Assembly (NCBI GenBank): GCA_001464335.1
Contig: LNEV01000019.1
Coordinates: 44,293 to 108,292 of the forward strand
Direction: 5' to 3'
Length of the DNA: 64,000 nt
Origin: Rhizobiales bacterium Ga0077545
GTDB lineage: Bacteria; Pseudomonadota; Alphaproteobacteria; Rhizobiales; Methylopilaceae
Shown here: positions 37,860 to 48,935 of the stretch, one piece after another
Position numbering within the stretch: the stretch's first letter is position 1
How the letters are laid out: each line of letters opens with the position of its first letter
Made by a program: the position numbers and the translations under genes
The notes under the pieces: model-generated
The model's database searches: none
What the model saw: only the letters and a program-made list of their open reading frames with translations
Told to the model about the DNA's origin: nothing

Positions 37860-38597
37860 ATGAACGATCCCGCCGGTCCTCCCGCACACAAACCCGCTGC
37901 GCCGGGCGCTCCACGCCGCTCGCATGCCGGAACACTTTTCCTGCGCCTTCTCCTCGGTGTGGTGGCGGTGGCTGTCGGCACATTCGTCTATGTCGACTGG
38001 CGGGCGCCGCTCGACCCTTCCGCGCCGCCGCATCTGTTCACGCCGTTCCAACTCGGCCTGATGCAGGTCTTTCCCGCGCGCTGCCCGGCCGCGCTGGCAC
38101 GGGCCCAAAATCTTTCGTTCAGGCCGACCCCGCGCCCGATCGAGAACGGGTGCGGCTATCCCGATGGGGTCACGATCACGCGATCGGAGATTTCCTATGG
38201 CGGCGGCGTTCTGCTGCGCTGCCCGGCGGCGGTCGCGCTCGTCATGTGGGAGCGCCATGCGCTCCAGCCCGCCGCGGAAGAAGCCTTCGGTCGCCGTGTC
38301 ACGAGCGTGCGTACGTTCGGAAGTTATTCGTGCCGCAACGTCTACCACCGGGAGAACGCGCGCCGCTCGCAGCACGCGACGGCGAACGCGCTCGACATCG
38401 CCGGTTTCACGCTCGCGGGCGGGCGCAGCATCAGCGTGCTGAACGACTGGAAAAAAGCCGGGCCGGAAGCCGGTTTCCTGCGCGCCGTCCGCGACGGGGC
38501 CTGCCGCTTCTTCGGCGCGGTGCTCTCGCCCGATTACAACGCGGCCCACGCCGATCATTTTCATTTCGACATGGGCCGCTGGATGACGTGCCGCTGA
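37860..38597 (+). CDS. Extensin-like C-terminal domain protein
   Basis: 245 aa. The Pro-rich N-terminus is followed by a single span (LFLRLLLGVVAVAVGTFVY), so the rest is periplasmic. The extensin_C domain spans residues ~60-245: FSCRNVYHRE-like SYSCRNVYHR, SQHATANALDIAGFTLAGG, and the C-terminal SPDYNAAHADHFHFDMGRW with conserved His and Asp resembling metal peptidases of the LAS/peptidoglycan type. Four or more cysteines suggest disulfides. The function is probably in the cell wall; the enzyme activity is not proven. Confidence 0.85.
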   Translation: MNDPAGPPAHKPAAPGAPRRSHAGTLFLRLLLGVVAVAVGTFVYVDWRAPLDPSAPPHLFTPFQLGLMQVFPARCPAALARAQNLSFRPTPRPIENGCGYPDGVTITRSEISYGGGVLLRCPAAVALVMWERHALQPAAEEAFGRRVTSVRTFGSYSCRNVYHRENARRSQHATANALDIAGFTLAGGRSISVLNDWKKAGPEAGFLRAVRDGACRFFGAVLSPDYNAAHADHFHFDMGRWMTCR

Positions 38598-38606
38598 AGC
38601 GGCGCG

Positions 38607-40553
<1,947 letters not shown>

Positions 40554-40733
40554 GCTTTCCTCCGTGTGCCGGACCGCTGGCGCGATCTTCTTGGCGCCGA
40601 TTATGGACAGGCGCGCGAACCGCGCAATACGACGGAAAGTGTAGTCGGAGCAAAAACAAGCGGTACGTGTTGCAGCGAACATCCGCTCCGGCCTGGCCAG
40701 TTCAGGCGGTGTGGCCGGTATAAGCTGCCGGCC

Positions 40734-40970
40734 TCAGAACGCCTTGAAGGTGATGATGGTCCGCGTGTCCTGAATGCCGGGAATGTTCTGGACTTTCTCG
40801 TTCACGAAGTGCCCGACATCGGTCCCGGTCGGCACATAGAATTTCGCCAGAAGGTCGAAATCGCCCGCGGTCGAATAGATTTCGGAGGCAATCTCCGCAT
40901 CGGCCAGCTTGTTGGCGACGTCATAGCTCTTGCCGAGCTGGCATTTGATCTGGACGAAAAACGTGAGCAC
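40734..40970 (-). CDS. Stand-alone Lrp/AsnC ligand-binding (RAM) domain protein
   Basis: 78 aa from GTG 40970 with GGAGG 5 nt upstream. It consists only of the effector domain: LTFFVQIKCQLGKSYDVANKL, YSTAGDFDLLAKFYV, VGHFVNEKVQNIPGIQDTRTIITFKAF. There is no helix-turn-helix, so it cannot bind DNA alone; such proteins bind amino acids or hetero-oligomerise with full Lrp proteins. It lies just upstream of acs on the same strand. Confidence 0.88.
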   Translation of the reverse strand: MLTFFVQIKCQLGKSYDVANKLADAEIASEIYSTAGDFDLLAKFYVPTGTDVGHFVNEKVQNIPGIQDTRTIITFKAF

Positions 40971-41054
40971 GAAAGCCTCCGCGAAGCGGCGTCAAACTGG
41001 CGAAAAGGGTTTGCGCTGGCAAGTCCGGATTGAACGAAGGCCACCCCTCGCGGG

Positions 41055-42287
41055 TCAGTGTCCGCTGAACACGAGCGTTCGAATCGGCAGAATGGCCGCC
41101 TGCATCCGCAGCAGCATGGCATGGACAATGCCCACGGCATCGACCGCGTGGAGCACGAGACCATAGAACGTGCCGGTCTCCTTTGCGGCGATGAGGTCGT
41201 GATTGCTGGTATAGGCATTGGCGATGCAGCTGCTGCCGGGCGTCACGCCTTCGAGCCCGCCTTCGTAGAGCGGTTCAAGGAAGACGAGGATCGTCCCAGG
41301 CCGCACGACCTGCTGGGCATCGACCAATTGTTCGCCGCCGCGGAACTGGCCGGCGGCGATGAAGTCCTGCACGCCTGTGACGACCATCGGAATGACCGTC
41401 CACGGCTTTGAAATGCAGGTCACTTCGGCGAGCATGCCCACCTTCATCACCTGCGCCTCGATCTGGCCGAAACCAGCGGTGAGTGCCTTGCGCCCCGCAC
41501 CTTCGGGAATGAGCACACCGGCCGGGCGCATGAACGGATTGACGACATCGCCGACACGCAGCGCGAACTGCTCGACGCGCCCGCTGATGCCGGCGCGCAC
41601 GATTGTCTTCGAGAGATCGACCTCGGCCTGCGCCAGTGCCGCTTCGGCGCTCGCCTTCTGCGCCGGCAGAAGAGAGGAGATGCGCGCTTCCGCAGCCTCT
41701 TTGGCGGCCGTTGCAGCGGCGATGGCGCCTTTGCGCCCTTCGAGCGAGGTTTGCAGCTTTTCGATGTCCCGCGCCGCCACCGTGGCAGCGTTTCGCCGGA
41801 AAAGCTCCTGCTTGGTTTCGAGTTCGTCGAGGTCCTGCTGGTAGGCGCTGGTGGCCTCCTGGATCCTGCCCTCCGCGGCCGCGATATCGGAGCGTGCCAC
41901 GACAAACGAGGCCTCGACCTCGGCGATCTTGCGGCGCGCCGCCTCGGCGGCGGCTTCGTGGGCGCTGCTGTCGAGCCGGAAGATCGGCGTGCCCTCTTTC
42001 ACGTCGCCGCTCAGGCCGACAAACACTTCCGCGACCCGTCCGCTTGCCTCGGGGACGATCGGCACCGTGCGATAGAAAAGGGTCGCGCTCGTCGTCGACG
42101 GGTGAAAGTAGAAGATCACCGTGATCAGGGCGACGGTCAGCATCACGCATGCGGTGATGCCCCAGCGGAGCTCGAAGAACACCGAATAGAGCGTGATCTC
42201 GCGGCCGAACCGTTTGCCCTGTCCGTACCGGCGATAAAGGTAATCTGGCAGGATCGTCAGCAGGGAACAGAGGAGAAGCTCCAGCAT
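41055..42287 (-). CDS. HlyD-family membrane fusion protein
   Basis: 410 aa. An N-terminal hydrophobic stretch and YLYRRYGQGKRFGRE precede a main membrane span WGITACVMLTVALITVIFYF; the rest is periplasmic. The biotinyl-lipoyl-like half motifs and RVAEVFVGLSGDVKEGTPIFRLD flank a long coiled coil (residues ~115-225, rich in Ala/Glu/Arg), then VRAGISGRVEQFALRVGDVV. It resembles EmrA/HlyD adaptors, but no transporter or outer-membrane factor lies beside it. It starts 2 nt after the upstream membrane gene, so they probably work together. Confidence 0.85.
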   Translation of the reverse strand: MLELLLCSLLTILPDYLYRRYGQGKRFGREITLYSVFFELRWGITACVMLTVALITVIFYFHPSTTSATLFYRTVPIVPEASGRVAEVFVGLSGDVKEGTPIFRLDSSAHEAAAEAARRKIAEVEASFVVARSDIAAAEGRIQEATSAYQQDLDELETKQELFRRNAATVAARDIEKLQTSLEGRKGAIAAATAAKEAAEARISSLLPAQKASAEAALAQAEVDLSKTIVRAGISGRVEQFALRVGDVVNPFMRPAGVLIPEGAGRKALTAGFGQIEAQVMKVGMLAEVTCISKPWTVIPMVVTGVQDFIAAGQFRGGEQLVDAQQVVRPGTILVFLEPLYEGGLEGVTPGSSCIANAYTSNHDLIAAKETGTFYGLVLHAVDAVGIVHAMLLRMQAAILPIRTLVFSGH

Positions 42288-42289
42288 GG

Positions 42290-42745
42290 CTACCTCTCGG
42301 CCGCGGCGGCGGTGAGCTGCGGCGTCTGCCCCTGCTCGATGTCATCGGCTGCGGCGGCCGCGGCGGGATCGTCCGGCACCTCGTCGGCGCCCTTGCCGGG
42401 CGCGATGCCCGCGATCTTCTCAAGAGATCCCGCCATCCGGCCGAGCGGCCCGCCGAAATCCGGCAGGTCGATCAGCGCGAGAAGGAGGCCCGCCACCCAG
42501 AAGATGTGGATGTGGGTGAACAGAGCGAGCAGGCCGAGCACGGCCACGATTTCGAACTGCAGCTTTTTGGATTTGTGCGCGATGCGTTCGGGAAGCGTGT
42601 GCAGACGCAGGAACAGGATTCCGACGCCAAGAATGGCCGCGATGAGGACGAACCAGACCACCACCATGAGAACGTCGGTCTCGCCCGGAGCGACAATGAA
42701 TGCCGGCAGGTGGTGAGGCGCAGCAGGATGAACCGACGCGGCCAT
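42290..42745 (-). CDS. Small membrane protein paired with HlyD-family gene
   Basis: 151 aa from ATG 42745 (MAASVHPAAPHH). Two hydrophobic segments: VLMVVVWFVLIAAILGVGILFL and FEIVAVLGLLALFTHIHIFWVAGLLLALIDL, with a basic LHTLPERIAHKSKK loop between and a low-complexity acidic/Ala-rich tail. It looks like an inner-membrane partner of the HlyD protein 2 nt downstream. No family was recognised with confidence. A structured RNA candidate lies immediately upstream. Confidence 0.7.
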   Translation of the reverse strand: MAASVHPAAPHHLPAFIVAPGETDVLMVVVWFVLIAAILGVGILFLRLHTLPERIAHKSKKLQFEIVAVLGLLALFTHIHIFWVAGLLLALIDLPDFGGPLGRMAGSLEKIAGIAPGKGADEVPDDPAAAAAADDIEQGQTPQLTAAAAER

Positions 42746-42831
42746 ATATCCAGCCTCTCGTCCGGGCTGTTTCGACTTTAGGATGATACACGGGCCGCGA
42801 CTCCTCCACAACGGGGCAAGGGCGGTAGCCG

Positions 42832-43056
42832 AAAAAATGAAAGCCCAGGCTCCGGCGCTCAGGGCTGCGCGTTGACCCCGAAACGGGTGCGGTGCCGGCG
42901 AACTACGGGCCTGGGCAATTCGTAACCCACCAGTAGGCTGCTTCTAGAAAGCAACCGGAGTGGACCGGCGGAGTACATCCGTCCGTCCGGTCACATCGCC
43001 AACTCAAAGCCCCTAAGGGCGATGCGGCGATGCCTCTCTGTCTAGGTGGGTTATAG
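42832..43056 (-). ncRNA. Candidate structured non-coding RNA (~225 nt)
   Basis: Gap 42746-43096 has no gene. On the minus strand the RNA would begin near 43056 and be closed by TAACCCACC (43045-43053) pairing with GGTGGGTTA (42923-42931). Inside are CATCGCC/GGCGATG and ACCGGA/TCCGGT stems and a GCTT/AAGC hairpin. A second domain closes with GCCCAGGC/GCCTGGGC (42909-42916 with 42843-42850), followed by TTTCATTTTTT, so it ends like a rho-independent terminator. A -35-like TTGAAA lies at 43081-43086. Either an independent RNA or a long regulated leader of the membrane protein/HlyD pair. Family not recognised; 6S RNA was considered but not shown. Confidence 0.45.
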
Positions 43057-43063
43057 CCAATAT

Positions 43064-43086
43064 GGGGGGTGGAATATGGGTTTCAA
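43064..43086 (-). promoter_or_regulatory. Possible sigma-70 promoter of the structured RNA
   Basis: TTGAAA (complement of 43081-43086), a 17-nt spacer and ATATTG upstream of the predicted RNA 5' end. The -10 is only a partial match. Confidence 0.3.
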
Positions 43087-43096
43087 GACCTCGGGA

Positions 43097-43444
43097 TCAG
43101 GCCTTGATGTAGGCCCATGCGCTGCGGCCGGATTTCAGGCCGACCAGCACGCGCCGGTAGTCGGAGACTTCATAGGCGTCGGCGGCCGCAAGCTCGGCTT
43201 CGGTGATCGCGAAGACGCGTCCCGCCACTTCGTCGGCAAGATTTGTGCTTTCGGAGACGATGGGATGAAAGCGCTCGCCGCTCGTTGCAACAACAGCGGG
43301 ATCGGTGATCTCGACCATGTCCTTGCGATATCCGGGCATGGCATCGTCCTCGCCGCCCAGAACACGTCCGAAAGTCGCGATCTGTACATTCTCGAACTGG
43401 AGCGTTCCGTAGGAAAACAGGAGAATGTCGCGCGCTTCGCTCAC
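43097..43444 (-). CDS. Gamma-glutamylcyclotransferase-like (AIG2/GGCT fold) protein
   Basis: 115 aa from GTG 43444, overlapping the EVE stop (GTGA). The fold hallmark FSYGTLQ opens the protein, followed by VAGRVFAITEAELAAADAYEV, where the acidic residue of the D/E-x-E region is the usual catalytic base, and YRRVLVGLKSG. GGCT enzymes act on gamma-glutamyl amines; the precise substrate is unknown. It ends about 40 nt before the structured RNA. Confidence 0.85.
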   Translation of the reverse strand: MSEARDILLFSYGTLQFENVQIATFGRVLGGEDDAMPGYRKDMVEITDPAVVATSGERFHPIVSESTNLADEVAGRVFAITEAELAAADAYEVSDYRRVLVGLKSGRSAWAYIKA

Positions 43445-43854
43445 AGCCCCGCCATCGCGCAGACGATTTTCCATTCCTCGGCTGTTACCGGCTGCACGGA
43501 CAGCCGCATCGAGGTGACGAGCGCCATCTTGGAAAGCTTCGGACTGGCCTTCACCTCGGCGAGCGTGACGGGCACCGGCACAGGCTTGACCGCGCGGATG
43601 TCGACGCACTCCCACTGGCCGGTCGTGTCGGTCGAATCCGGATGCGCGAGCTTGCAGACTTCGACCACGCCGACGACGTCTTTCGTTGCATTGGAATGAT
43701 AGAAGAAGCCGAGATCGCCGATCTTCATCTGGCGCATGTTGTTGCGGGCGAGGTAATTGCGCACCCCGTCCCATTCCTGTCCGGCTTTGCCTTTCTTCGT
43801 AAGGTCTTCGAACGAGAAGACGTCGGGCTCGGATTTGAACAGCCAGTACTGCAC
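43441..43854 (-). CDS. EVE domain protein
   Basis: 137 aa, essentially one EVE (PUA-like) domain: YWLFKSEPDVFSFEDL, WDGVRNYLARNNMRQMKIGDLGFFYHSN, GVVEVCKLAHPDST and VTLAEVKASPKLSKM. EVE domains recognise modified bases; the stand-alone bacterial proteins have no assigned pathway. The GTG start follows the gpsA TGA directly, and the family is often near tsaD/gpsA in Rhizobiales. Confidence 0.9.
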   Translation of the reverse strand: MQYWLFKSEPDVFSFEDLTKKGKAGQEWDGVRNYLARNNMRQMKIGDLGFFYHSNATKDVVGVVEVCKLAHPDSTDTTGQWECVDIRAVKPVPVPVTLAEVKASPKLSKMALVTSMRLSVQPVTAEEWKIVCAMAGL

Positions 43855-44835
43855 TCATTCCTCCGAAGTCAGCGGGCGCGCAAGCAGGGTTTCGACGGCC
43901 TCGCCGACCGATATCGTGCGTTCGAGGACATCACGGACGGCGCGGGCGATGGGCATGTCGACATGGCGCTTCTCAGCCAGATCGACGAGGGCCTGCGCTG
44001 TGAACGCGCCTTCGGCCAATTTGCCTTCGGGCGCCTCGCCGCGACCGATGGCGACGCCGTGCGAGAAATTGCGCGATTGGGTCGAGGTCGCGGTGAGAAC
44101 GAGATCGCCGAGGCCCGACAGCCCCATCAGGGTTTCGGGGCGCCCGCCGAGCGCGGCGCCGAAGCGGCGAAGTTCCGCAAAGCCGCGCGCGATGAAAGCC
44201 GCGCCCGCGCTTTCGCCGAGGCCGCGCCCGGCGGCGATGCCCGCGCCGATGGCCAGCACGTTCTTCGCCGCGCCGCCGATCTCGACGCCGATGACATCGT
44301 CCGAATGGTAAAGCCGCAGCGAGGGTGAGAACAGCGCACGCGCGAGATCGGCGGCAATCCATTCATTCTTGACCGCGATGGTCACAGCGGCCGGAAGCCC
44401 GCGTCCGACTTCCACGGCAAAGCTCGGTCCCGACAGGGCGCCGACGGGATTGCCGGGAAGCGCCGCGCCGATGATCTCCGACATGAAGGCGAGCGATCCG
44501 CGCTCGATGCCCTTTGCGCAGGAAATCGCGGGCGCACCTGTCTTGAGATGCGGGGCCGCCGAAACGGCCGTTGCGCGCATGGCCTGCGCCGGGACGACGA
44601 ACAGTGCGGCATCGGCGTCCGCGATGGCGGCCATGTCGTTTACCGGTGTCACCGCCTCTTCCAGCGCGATGCCCGGCAGATAAAGCGTATTGACGCGGTC
44701 GCGGATCAGCTTCTCGGCCTGTTCGCGGTCGAATTCCCACAGTACGACGTCGCGACCCGCACGCGCCGCCGCATTGGCAAGCGCGGTGCCCCAGGCGCCG
44801 CCGCCCAGAACGGCGATCCTCTGAAACGTGCTCAT
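43855..44835 (-). CDS. gpsA: NAD(P)-dependent glycerol-3-phosphate dehydrogenase
   Basis: 326 aa from ATG 44835. Nucleotide site [21 protein letters not shown]; catalytic Lys region [34 protein letters not shown] and [14 protein letters not shown] are typical. It makes sn-glycerol-3-phosphate from dihydroxyacetone phosphate for phospholipid synthesis. The start overlaps the tsaD stop (ATGA, 44832-44835); the long N-terminal extension in this frame lies inside tsaD and is rejected. Confidence 0.96.
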   Translation of the reverse strand: MSTFQRIAVLGGGAWGTALANAAARAGRDVVLWEFDREQAEKLIRDRVNTLYLPGIALEEAVTPVNDMAAIADADAALFVVPAQAMRATAVSAAPHLKTGAPAISCAKGIERGSLAFMSEIIGAALPGNPVGALSGPSFAVEVGRGLPAAVTIAVKNEWIAADLARALFSPSLRLYHSDDVIGVEIGGAAKNVLAIGAGIAAGRGLGESAGAAFIARGFAELRRFGAALGGRPETLMGLSGLGDLVLTATSTQSRNFSHGVAIGRGEAPEGKLAEGAFTAQALVDLAEKRHVDMPIARAVRDVLERTISVGEAVETLLARPLTSEE

Positions 44836-45887
44836 GCGCGCGCCCCCGGCAATGCGGCGGCTTCGTCCAGCGGCCAACGCGCGCGCGGCGCGAAGCCCAG
44901 ATGGTCTTTCATGCCGAGCGACAGGCGCTCCGCGCCCGCCCATGCGATCATCGCGCCATTGTCGCCGCACAGTTCGAGCGGCGGCGCGACGAGAGACAAC
45001 CCGGCCTGGTCGGCAAGCTTCTGCAGCCCGTCGCGCATGGCCATGTTGGCGGCAACGCCGCCGGCGACCACGAAGGCTGAGGGACGTCCATACTTTTGCT
45101 GGAAGATCTGCAGCCCGATGCGTGAGCGGTCCAGCACCGTATCGACGACCGCCGCCTGGAACGAGGCGCACAGATCGGCGACATCGCGCTCGGTCACCGG
45201 GGCAATCTTTTCCGCCTCGATGCGCACGGCGGTCTTCAGCCCCGCAAGCGAGAAATTCGGCTCGGGCCGCCCCAGCATCGGGCGCGGAAATTCGAAACGC
45301 CGCGGATTGCCGTTCTTGGCGACGCGCTCGACGGCCGGTCCGCCCGGATAGCCGAGGCCGAGCAGTTTGGCGATCTTGTCGAACGCCTCGCCCACGGCAT
45401 CGTCGATGGTCGTTCCAAGCCGCACATAACGCCCGACGCCTTCGACGGCGAGAAGCTGGGTGTGCCCTCCCGAGACGAGCAGCAGGAGATAGGGAAAATC
45501 GACGCCGTCGGTGAGGCGTGCCGTCAGCGCATGTGCCTCGAGATGGTTCACCGCGATAAAGGGCTTGTTGGCGGCGAAGGCCACGGCCTTGGCCTGCGTC
45601 AGCCCGACGATCACGCCGCCGATCAGCCCCGGCCCGGCCGCCGCGGCAACGCCGTCGATGTGCCCGATGGTCATGTTCGCGTTCTTGAACGCCTGCGCGA
45701 TGATCGTGTCGAGCGCATCGACATGGGCGCGCGAGGCGATTTCCGGCACGACGCCGCCAAACGCCGAATGCTTCTTGGTCTGCGAGAGTACGACGTTCGA
45801 CAGGATCCGCCCGCGTCCGTCCGGCAGGCGCTCGACGATGGAGGCGGCTGTTTCGTCGCAGGTGGTCTCGATGCCGAGCACGCGCAT
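44832..45887 (-). CDS. tsaD: tRNA N6-adenosine threonylcarbamoyltransferase TsaD
   Basis: 351 aa. Family motifs: [19 protein letters not shown], metal ligands [42 protein letters not shown] and [12 protein letters not shown]. TsaD transfers the threonylcarbamoyl group to A37 of ANN-decoding tRNAs within the TsaBDE complex; the mtaB product at 358-1605 would act on its product. Divergent from hemC; gpsA is coupled downstream. Confidence 0.97.
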   Translation of the reverse strand: MRVLGIETTCDETAASIVERLPDGRGRILSNVVLSQTKKHSAFGGVVPEIASRAHVDALDTIIAQAFKNANMTIGHIDGVAAAAGPGLIGGVIVGLTQAKAVAFAANKPFIAVNHLEAHALTARLTDGVDFPYLLLLVSGGHTQLLAVEGVGRYVRLGTTIDDAVGEAFDKIAKLLGLGYPGGPAVERVAKNGNPRRFEFPRPMLGRPEPNFSLAGLKTAVRIEAEKIAPVTERDVADLCASFQAAVVDTVLDRSRIGLQIFQQKYGRPSAFVVAGGVAANMAMRDGLQKLADQAGLSLVAPPLELCGDNGAMIAWAGAERLSLGMKDHLGFAPRARWPLDEAAALPGARA

Positions 45888-45997
45888 GAACTGATCCGGG
45901 TTCGTGGAATTCGGGAGGTTTCGGTCCGCTCCGTCACCCTATAGACTTAGGCTTCTCCTCTCCACAAGCCACCCGCCCTTCCACCAAGAAAAGCCGC

Positions 45998-46933
45998 ATG
46001 ACCAATCCTTTCCTCCGAATCGGAACCCGTGGCAGCCCGCTTGCGCTCTGGCAGGCGCATGCCGTCCGCAGTGCGCTTTGTGCCGTCCACGCGATTGCCG
46101 AAGAAGAGGTCGAGATCGTCATCATCAAGACCACCGGCGATCAGGTGCGCGACCGCGCGCTCGCCGAGATCGGCGGCAAGGGCCTGTTCACCAAGGAGAT
46201 CGAGCAGGCGCTGGTCGAGAACCGCGTGGATGTCGGCGTGCATTCGGCGAAGGATGTGCCGACCTTCCTGCCCGAAGGGCTCATGCTCGCCGCGTGCCTG
46301 CCGCGCGCCGATGTACGCGATGCTCTGATCGCCCCCGGATTCGTTACCTTCGATGCCTTGCCCGAAGGAGCGGTCATCGGCACGGCCTCGGTGCGCCGCG
46401 CGGCGCTGATGAAAAACATGCGTCCGGACGTGGAAACGGTGCTTCTGCGCGGCAATGTCGAGACGCGCCTGCGCAAGGTGGAAAGCGGCGAGATGCACGC
46501 GACCCTTCTTGCGCTCGCGGGTCTCTCGCGGCTCGGCCTGTCGGGCCATGCCACCGAGGTCTTCGAGACGGAACGCATGCTGCCGGCCTGCGGGCAGGGC
46601 ACGGTTGCGCTGGAATGCCGCGCGGATGATGTCCGCACACGCGAAAAGCTTGCCGCCATCGACCATCACACAACCTCGTTGGCTCTCGCGGCCGAGCGCG
46701 CAATGCTGGCCGTGCTCGACGGCTCGTGCCGCACGCCGATCGCGGGCCATGCGGTGTTGAGCGACGGGTGGCTGTCGCTGCGCGGCCTCGTCGTCGCACC
46801 GGATGGCACGGCGATCTGGCATGGCGCCGCTGCGGGCGATGCGGCTGCCGCCGAAGATATCGGCAAGGAGGTTGGCGGCGATCTTCTGGCGCGCGTTCCG
46901 CATGGCATCATCGCCGATGGTCCCAGATGGTGA
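45998..46933 (+). CDS. hemC: Porphobilinogen deaminase
   Basis: 311 aa. RIGTRGSPLALWQAH, TTGDQVRDRALAEIGGKGLFTKEIE, VDVGVHSAKDVPT and GTASVRRAALM are the PBG deaminase core. The dipyrromethane cofactor cysteine is C244 in LDGSCRTPIAGHA. It polymerises four porphobilinogens into hydroxymethylbilane for haem and related tetrapyrroles. It is divergent from tsaD and overlaps hemD by 7 nt. Confidence 0.97.
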   Translation: MTNPFLRIGTRGSPLALWQAHAVRSALCAVHAIAEEEVEIVIIKTTGDQVRDRALAEIGGKGLFTKEIEQALVENRVDVGVHSAKDVPTFLPEGLMLAACLPRADVRDALIAPGFVTFDALPEGAVIGTASVRRAALMKNMRPDVETVLLRGNVETRLRKVESGEMHATLLALAGLSRLGLSGHATEVFETERMLPACGQGTVALECRADDVRTREKLAAIDHHTTSLALAAERAMLAVLDGSCRTPIAGHAVLSDGWLSLRGLVVAPDGTAIWHGAAAGDAAAAEDIGKEVGGDLLARVPHGIIADGPRW

Positions 46934-47628
46934 TTCTCGTCACGCGCCCGGAACGGCCGGCGCGGCGCACCAAGGAACGCCTTGAGGCGGCAGGGTATGA
47001 GGTGCTCGTCGATCCGCTTCTGACACTCGATTTTCATCCGCCGGAACGTCTCCTCTCAGGCGCGCCTCCCGATGCGGTCGTCATTACGAGCTCCAATGGT
47101 GTGCGGGCCATCGCGGGCCATTCCGATCTTGCGCGCCTCACCGCTCTGCCGCTCTGGACGGTGGGCATGCGCACCACGCAGGCGGCCCGGGAGATCGGTT
47201 TCTCCGACATCGCAGGCGAGGCGCTCGATCTGAAAACGTTGACCGCCCGTCTTATGGCCCGGCCGCGCTCGCGCTTTCTTTATATCGCCGCCACCGTGCG
47301 CTCGGGCGATTTGTCCGAACTGCTGCCGCAGCATGAGATCGAAACGGCAATCGTCTACACCGCCGATCCCGCGACGGCGCTCGGCGCCGAGACCGTCGTG
47401 GCTCTGCGCGATGGGCGCATCGAGACCGTGCTGCATTATTCGCGCCGCCTGACCGAGACCTATCTGGCGCTGTCCGACATCGCGGGCCTGCCGAAACAGG
47501 CGCTCATCCCGCGCCATCTCTGCCTGTCGGAGAACGTTGCCGCCCCGTTGCGGGCGAGGGCTGCCGCCACGATCCTTATCGCCGGGGAGCCGCGCGAAGA
47601 TGCGCTGCTGAAGCTCCTTCCGGCCTGA
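46927..47628 (+). CDS. hemD: Uroporphyrinogen-III synthase
   Basis: 233 aa from ATG 46927. VLVTRPERPARRTKERLEAAGYEVLVDPLLTLDF is the usual opening, followed by DAVVITSSNGVRAIAG, FLYIAATVRSGDLSELL and VLHYSRRLTETYLAL. HemD proteins are poorly conserved, so the call rests on fold-typical blocks and position directly after hemC. It closes and inverts ring D of hydroxymethylbilane. Confidence 0.9.
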   Translation: MVILVTRPERPARRTKERLEAAGYEVLVDPLLTLDFHPPERLLSGAPPDAVVITSSNGVRAIAGHSDLARLTALPLWTVGMRTTQAAREIGFSDIAGEALDLKTLTARLMARPRSRFLYIAATVRSGDLSELLPQHEIETAIVYTADPATALGAETVVALRDGRIETVLHYSRRLTETYLALSDIAGLPKQALIPRHLCLSENVAAPLRARAAATILIAGEPREDALLKLLPA

Positions 47629-47687
47629 TCGCTCGCCAAGTCAAAAGCGGGGCGTTACAAAGAGGGTAGACCTTCAGGGAGATTCGA

Positions 47688-48935
47688 ATGGCGGACGAAA
47701 AACCGGGGCGCAAACGGTCGATGAAGCCGAAGCCCGGGATTATCGAGCTTGAGGCAACCGAAGTCGCAGCCGCGTCGGAGGAGGCAGCACCGCACGTCGC
47801 TCGGGATGATGGCCCGGCGCCGGAAGGGATTGCCGAGCCCGCCGAAACCGAATCTGCTGCCGCGGACACCCCGGCTTCGGACACCCCGGCTTCGGACGCC
47901 GCTCCGGACAGCGCGCCGCAACCTCCATTCTCCGATCCGGCAACCCGCGTGCCTGTCGGAAGCCTTGTGGCTGCCGCGTTCGGCGGAGCGGCGCTTGCGC
48001 TCGCCGCAGGCGTCGTCGCGGTCTCGTCGGGCCTGCTGCAAGTGTCGCCGCCGCCCGCGAGCGACGACAACGCGCTTGCGACCCGGATCGCAGGCCTCGA
48101 AACCGAGGTCCAGAAGGTTCTCGATGCCGCCCCTGCAGCCGTGCCGGACGACAGTGCGCTCCGTGCGGACATCGAGGGCCTGAAAGCCGAGATCGCATCC
48201 CTGCGTGCAGCGCCTGTCGCGCCTCCGGCGACCGACCCGGAAATTCAGACCCGCCTGGCCGAGATTGGCGGCCGGCTCGACCAATTGACGAAATCCGCCG
48301 AAGACAATTCCGCCGCCTCGGACCTCGAGCGGCTGACGGCCCGCGTCGAAGAGCTCGCCGCGCAGGCCCAAGCCCCCCGTGAAGCGGGGCCGGAAGTCAA
48401 AGAGGCCGTTGCGGGCGCAAAAAGCGCCGCCGCACTCGCCGCCGTCGCGACGCTCGAAAGCGCGATCGCGCGCGGCGCGCCCTATGCGGGCGCACTTTCT
48501 TCCGTGCGCCAGCATCTGCCGGAAGCGCCGCTCGGCGCTCTGGAGGCGGACGCCGAACGCGGCCTGCCCGCGCCGGGCCTTCTGGGTGAGCGGCTTCTGG
48601 CCAAACTCGATCGCGCAGGGACACCGCCGAGCACGGCCGCCACCTTTGTCGATCGCCTGAAAGAGGGCGCGTTCGGCCTCGTGCGCGTGCGCCCGGTGGA
48701 CGGCGCGGTGCCGGAAATCTCGGCGGACGATCCGTGGTCGGCGCGCAAGGCGGTCGCCGTGCGGCTGGCGCAGGGAGATTATGCCGGGGCGCTCACGGAT
48801 TGGGAAAAGCTCGATTCCGTGGCCCAGGAGGCAACCAAAGGCGAGGCGGATGCGCTGAAGGCGCGTCTTGGCGCCGATGCCGCACTCGACGGGCTTCGCG
48901 CCGCCGCGCTCTCGCAGACGGGGACGCTCAATTGA
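47688..48935 (+). CDS. Mitofilin-like inner-membrane protein
   Basis: 415 aa. A Pro/Ala/Glu-rich cytosolic N-terminus with tandem TPASD repeats is followed by one membrane span (GSLVAAAFGGAALALAAGVVAVSSGLL, ~residues 86-112). A long coiled-coil region (~125-265) precedes the C-terminal mitofilin domain: ALAAVATLESAIARGAPYAGALSSVRQHLP, GLLGERLLAKLD, WSARKAVAVRLAQGDY. Alphaproteobacterial mitofilin is the proposed ancestor of mitochondrial Mic60 and shapes intracytoplasmic membranes. Sits between hemD and hemY, overlapping hemY (TTGA). Confidence 0.9.
   Translation: MADEKPGRKRSMKPKPGIIELEATEVAAASEEAAPHVARDDGPAPEGIAEPAETESAAADTPASDTPASDAAPDSAPQPPFSDPATRVPVGSLVAAAFGGAALALAAGVVAVSSGLLQVSPPPASDDNALATRIAGLETEVQKVLDAAPAAVPDDSALRADIEGLKAEIASLRAAPVAPPATDPEIQTRLAEIGGRLDQLTKSAEDNSAASDLERLTARVEELAAQAQAPREAGPEVKEAVAGAKSAAALAAVATLESAIARGAPYAGALSSVRQHLPEAPLGALEADAERGLPAPGLLGERLLAKLDRAGTPPSTAATFVDRLKEGAFGLVRVRPVDGAVPEISADDPWSARKAVAVRLAQGDYAGALTDWEKLDSVAQEATKGEADALKARLGADAALDGLRAAALSQTGTLN

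Noticed and set aside
42832..43056. 6S, tmRNA, SRP or RNase P RNA
   Set aside because: None of the conserved signature segments of tmRNA, SRP or RNase P RNA is seen, and 6S in Rhizobiales is usually near zapA; left as an unassigned structured RNA.
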